The notes under the pieces are model-generated. The model did no database searches and was not told the DNA's origin. It worked only from the letters and a program-made list of their open reading frames with translations. Below, piece by piece: positions 11,271 through 13,428 of a stretch of 13,428 nt of DNA (position 1 is the stretch's first letter; each line of letters begins with the position of its first letter). The position numbers and the translations under genes were made by a program. This DNA is from CAILAD01 sp964397085 (GTDB taxonomy: Bacteria; Patescibacteriota; Saccharimonadia; CAILAD01; BJGX01): contig CAYNHH010000021.1 of NCBI GenBank assembly GCA_964397085.1, forward strand, positions 1 through 13,428, written 5' to 3'.

Positions 11271-12337
11271 TACGCACTGCAACTGCCCAAGAAGTACAAG
11301 ACTGGGACAGCCTAGTAGTCAAAAATCCCGACGGTGGGCATATATATAATGCAATTGAGTGGGGCAAATTCAAACAAACCGTAGGCTGGGAGCCACACTA
11401 TTTTGTCTATGAAGCTGCTGCGTATGTTTTGTACTTCTGTCTCGCCGCTAAACAAGCAAGCTTTTTAGGAAATATCTACTACTGCAGTAAAGGCCCTGGA
11501 TTCTTTAAGGATTTTTTACCTAGCAAAGACTCTGTCGCGCACTTTACTGAATTCTGCAACGAGCTTGGGCCATTTATCGCACGTTACGACCGCAAGGCAA
11601 TACTCGTCAAGATTGAGCCTGAGCTACTCGATGGTGAGCTCGACATGCACAAGTTAGGTCTACACAAAGCCAAGTCAGACTTACAGTTCAAAGCCACCAT
11701 ATTTGTTGACCTCAAACCTAGCGAAGAAGAAATTATCGATGGTTTTAAGCAAAAGACTCGCTACAACATTCGGCTAGCTGAGCGTAAAGGGGTAACAATA
11801 GAGCGCCGTGATATGACCGATGAAAATGTCGATCTTATGTACAGCCTCATGGCCGCCACACAAGCTAGAGCGGGTTTCTTTTTGCGCCAAAAAGAGTACT
11901 TCGCTAGCTATTGGCAAGGGCTTGCCAAAGCTGGCCTAGGTCAGTTGCTGGTAGCCAGCCACGAAGGTGAAGACCTAGCCGGAATCTATGCCACTCATTT
12001 TAGCACTAAGGGGTACTACAAGGACGGCGGTTCGTATCCTATCAAGCGCAATCTTATGGCACCATATATGCTGCAATGGGAAGCCATGCGTTGGGCCAAA
12101 GAAATGGGTGCAACTCGTTACGACCTAGTAGCCGTACCGCCAATTGCCCATCTAGAGGATAGTGACCACCCTCAAGCTGGTCTATACCAGTTCAAGCGTG
12201 GATTCAATGAAGAAGTTACTGAGTTTACTGGCTGCTGGGACTTGCCTGTCTCCAAGGCCAAATACAAGACATGGCAACACGGCGAAAGCCAATTTCTCAA
12301 GGTCTATACCAAGATGAAGAAGAACTTGTTCTGGTAA
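11267..12337 (+). CDS. FemAB/FemX-family peptidyltransferase, second copy
   Basis: 356 residues, same family and role as the gene it overlaps by 4 nt. Visible: GGHIYNAIEWGKFKQTVGWEPHYF (23-46); KQKTRYNIRLAERKGVTIERR (161-181), a fuller match to the family linker than in the first copy; FFLRQKEYFASYWQ (204-217); YYKDGGSYPIKRNLMAPYMLQWEAMRWAKEMGATRYDL (250-287); and HPQAGLYQFKRGFNEE (301-316). The two copies are clearly diverged, which suits two successive additions to one cross-bridge or two substrates. AGGGGA lies about 6 nt before the ATG, and the overlap gives coupling. Internal Met and Trp richness near 265-280 is normal for the family. Confidence 0.93.
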   Translation: MIRTATAQEVQDWDSLVVKNPDGGHIYNAIEWGKFKQTVGWEPHYFVYEAAAYVLYFCLAAKQASFLGNIYYCSKGPGFFKDFLPSKDSVAHFTEFCNELGPFIARYDRKAILVKIEPELLDGELDMHKLGLHKAKSDLQFKATIFVDLKPSEEEIIDGFKQKTRYNIRLAERKGVTIERRDMTDENVDLMYSLMAATQARAGFFLRQKEYFASYWQGLAKAGLGQLLVASHEGEDLAGIYATHFSTKGYYKDGGSYPIKRNLMAPYMLQWEAMRWAKEMGATRYDLVAVPPIAHLEDSDHPQAGLYQFKRGFNEEVTEFTGCWDLPVSKAKYKTWQHGESQFLKVYTKMKKNLFW

Positions 12338-12364
12338 GAAAATAGCCCCGAAATTTCTTTCGGG
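12336..12364 (-). terminator. Terminator of the exonuclease gene
   Basis: CCCGAAA (12347-12353) and TTTCGGG (12358-12364) pair around TTTC. On the minus strand GGGCTATTTTCTT follows, a moderate U-tract. On the plus strand A-rich sequence follows, so it serves mainly the minus strand; no separate terminator is seen for the Fem operon. Confidence 0.7.
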
Positions 12365-12384
12365 ACAAAAATACTACCAACTTA

Positions 12385-12930
12385 CTAGCAAGAATACATC
12401 TTCCTAAAAATAGCAGCTTGCTCGAGTGCATCATCAAGAGCATTATGGGTGTGCTCAATATTCACCGGGTAATGTTTGAGCATTTCAGTGCGGCCAGTCT
12501 GACCAAAGTTGCGAATGCGATGCTTGCCCATAAAGTAGCTCTTCATATCTATACCGGTGAAGTTTACCACTCTATGGCCCAAAAAGTGTACACAATACCA
12601 ATCTACAAACATCTGATCCCACTCTGAAAGAGTCACTGCAAATGCTTTTGATCGCCCATACTTGGTAAGCATCTCCCGTACCCAGACTTCAAACTGTTGC
12701 ATCGCTTGATGAGCGTCTAGACCATCAGCAATAAGCGCATCTCTATCAAGGCCCGATACCGCCAAAGCCTCAGGGTTAAACTTGCTCGAAATCGGCTTGA
12801 GCTCAACATAGAAAGTTTCTTCAGCAAACTCTACCAAGCAAGCTCCAAGTGAAATCATTGAGAAGTCATCGGTACCCGGAATCTCTCCATCAGCCTCAAG
12901 ATCGATTGAAATTAGCATTTCTTGGGTCAT
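12385..12930 (-). CDS. DEDDh-type 3'-5' exonuclease (DnaQ/RNase T superfamily)
   Basis: 181 residues. Motif Exo I: I-D10-L-E12-A-D; Exo II: an SEWDQMFVDWY segment (102-112, D105 or D110); Exo III: H162-N-A-L-D-D167-A-L-E-Q, the H-x4-D form of DEDDh enzymes. These acids hold two metal ions that cut nucleotides from a 3' end. Length and lack of other domains fit a stand-alone proofreading subunit, an RNase T-like or an oligoribonuclease-like enzyme; sequence alone does not decide DNA or RNA. AGGAG lies 6 nt before ATG 12930. It follows the zinc-ribbon gene, separated by a structured element whose relative lies before that gene. Confidence 0.88.
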   Translation of the reverse strand: MTQEMLISIDLEADGEIPGTDDFSMISLGACLVEFAEETFYVELKPISSKFNPEALAVSGLDRDALIADGLDAHQAMQQFEVWVREMLTKYGRSKAFAVTLSEWDQMFVDWYCVHFLGHRVVNFTGIDMKSYFMGKHRIRNFGQTGRTEMLKHYPVNIEHTHNALDDALEQAAIFRKMYSC

Positions 12931-12956
12931 TATTATCTCCTGTTTTCAAGTTACCT

Positions 12957-13046
12957 CCGGTTCGCAGGGTGCGCCCGGCCAAGAGCCTCGATATACTCGA
13001 GATCCTTGGTTGGGCCCCAAGAGTGATTAGCTCTCAGGGCGGGGGG
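12957..13046 (-). promoter_or_regulatory. Structured repeated leader element, copy A (before the exonuclease)
   Basis: It starts right after the TAA of the zinc-ribbon gene. On the minus strand it holds three hairpins: H1 13040-13014 (10-bp stem with loop CTAATCA, two inner pairs U-G and G-U), a linker CCAACC that leads into H2, H2 13009-12979 (CCAAGG/TCTTGG outer stem, CTCGA/TCGAG inner stem) and H3 12978-12957 (CGCA/TGCG). About 58 of 67 positions match copy B across H1 and H2. The ribosome site of the exonuclease follows 12 nt after H3. Confidence 0.8.
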
Positions 13047-13310
13047 TTACAGCTCTCGACGACTTCGTCGAATGTTTCGCGAAGTAAAAATAATGTCTTT
13101 ACCGCAAACTGGACAGCGTACGTAGCTCACCGCGTCAATAACCGTATAGTGCACTATGTGTCGACCATGGCCGTCGATATCGTCGCTATAGCTATTGTCT
13201 TTTTCCTTTTGCCGCAGCTCTCTTGTAACATTTACCTCCACCTGGGTCTTACAATGCTGACAGGTACGTGTCTGCAGATCTGGGTCTTTGCCTTCAGAGA
13301 CAATCCTCAT
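13047..13310 (-). CDS. Small zinc-ribbon protein
   Basis: 87 residues with two CxxC knuckles, C17-Q-H-C20 and C66-P-V-C69, about 45 residues apart, consistent with one four-cysteine zinc ribbon. Between them lies a charged stretch with a helix-like RELRQKEKDNSYSDDIDGHG. The tail NIRRSRREL is basic, as in nucleic-acid-binding ribbons. I do not recognise a named family. AGGAG lies 4-5 nt before ATG 13310. The gene sits between two copies of the same structured element, one before it and one before the exonuclease after it. Role in nucleic acid binding is an inference from the ribbon and the neighbour. Confidence 0.85.
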   Translation of the reverse strand: MRIVSEGKDPDLQTRTCQHCKTQVEVNVTRELRQKEKDNSYSDDIDGHGRHIVHYTVIDAVSYVRCPVCGKDIIFTSRNIRRSRREL

Positions 13311-13332
13311 ATTTCTCCTTTAAGGTACGTTC

Positions 13333-13415
13333 CCGGGTCTCTCCCGGCCAAGATTCTCGATCTAGTCGAGCTTCTTGGTTGGGCCCCGAGAGTGTTAGCT
13401 CTCGGGGCTGGTGGC
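13333..13415 (-). promoter_or_regulatory. Structured repeated leader element, copy B (before the zinc-ribbon gene)
   Basis: Minus strand: H1 13408-13383 (perfect 10-bp GCCCCGAGAG/CTCTCGGGGC, loop CTAACA), linker CCAACC, H2 13378-13348 (CCAAGA/TCTTGG outer, CTCGA/TCGAG inner), H3 13347-13333 (CCGGG/CCCGG). It is directly preceded by a TAA (13418-13416) that may be the stop of a gene beyond the window, mirroring copy A. No U-tract follows H1, so it is not a simple terminator. Confidence 0.8.
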
Positions 13416-13428
13416 TTAGATTCTTGGA

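Noticed and set aside
12957..13428. Integron attC sites or CRISPR repeats
   Set aside because: No inverse core sites of the RYYYAAC/GTTRRRY type and only two copies with genes between; no spacer-repeat periodicity, cas gene or integrase is seen.
13416..13428. End of a further protein gene at the right edge
   Set aside because: A TAA in the same position as in copy A suggests it, but only four codons are visible, too few to call a feature.

Overview
The window looks like a compact genome of a candidate-phyla-radiation bacterium, most likely Candidatus Saccharibacteria (TM7). The reasons are short intergenic gaps, a compact 792-residue valyl-tRNA synthetase, a two-helix W-x-x-x-E-F membrane protein of a kind I associate with Patescibacteria, paired FemAB-type peptidyltransferases, and single-copy tRNAs placed between protein genes. 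TGA serves as a stop codon (10198-9779 gene; first Fem gene), so the SR1/Gracilibacteria recoding of TGA is not in use. The taxon is inferred from gene content, not from a marker search.

Layout. 1-1667 (minus): the start of an FAD-linked oxidase, tRNA-Ser(CGA), a histidine-motif membrane hydroxylase, a ~560-nt structured RNA with its own consensus promoter and intrinsic terminator, and tRNA-Arg(GCG). 1716-3168 (minus): a membrane protein, then tRNA-Ser(TGA) and tRNA-Ser(GCT), with hairpins and a duplicated tRNA 3' end. 3298-6535 (minus): valS overlapping a TPR membrane protein. 6583-7614 (plus): an acidic disordered coiled-coil protein. 7613-9102 (minus): tsaD, then a Leu-Phe-His tRNA operon whose His member carries an extra hairpin in its D-loop. 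9110-10262 (minus): an uncharacterised 139-residue protein coupled to a secreted SGNH hydrolase. 10301-12337 (plus): two overlapping FemAB-family genes. 12336-13428 (minus): a DEDDh exonuclease and a small zinc-ribbon protein, each preceded by a copy of the same structured ~85-90-nt intergenic element.

How it fits together. Much of the window serves translation: six regular tRNAs, one irregular tRNA-His-like gene, ValRS, and TsaD (t6A37). A second theme is the cell envelope: the Fem pair, an SGNH hydrolase that could trim or esterify wall or surface glycans, the hydroxylase, and anchored proteins. Two initiation styles are visible. Five promoter-proximal genes have a -10 hexamer ending 6-10 nt before the start codon and no Shine-Dalgarno, which suggests leaderless mRNAs. 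Genes inside operons or behind longer leaders have clear GAGG/GGAG sites.

The strongest candidates for something undescribed are the repeated leader element at 12957-13046 and 13333-13415, where base changes keep pairing only on the minus strand; the ~560-nt structured RNA at 923-1481; the tRNA-His-like gene with a D-loop hairpin; and tRNA terminators whose stem includes the encoded CCA end.
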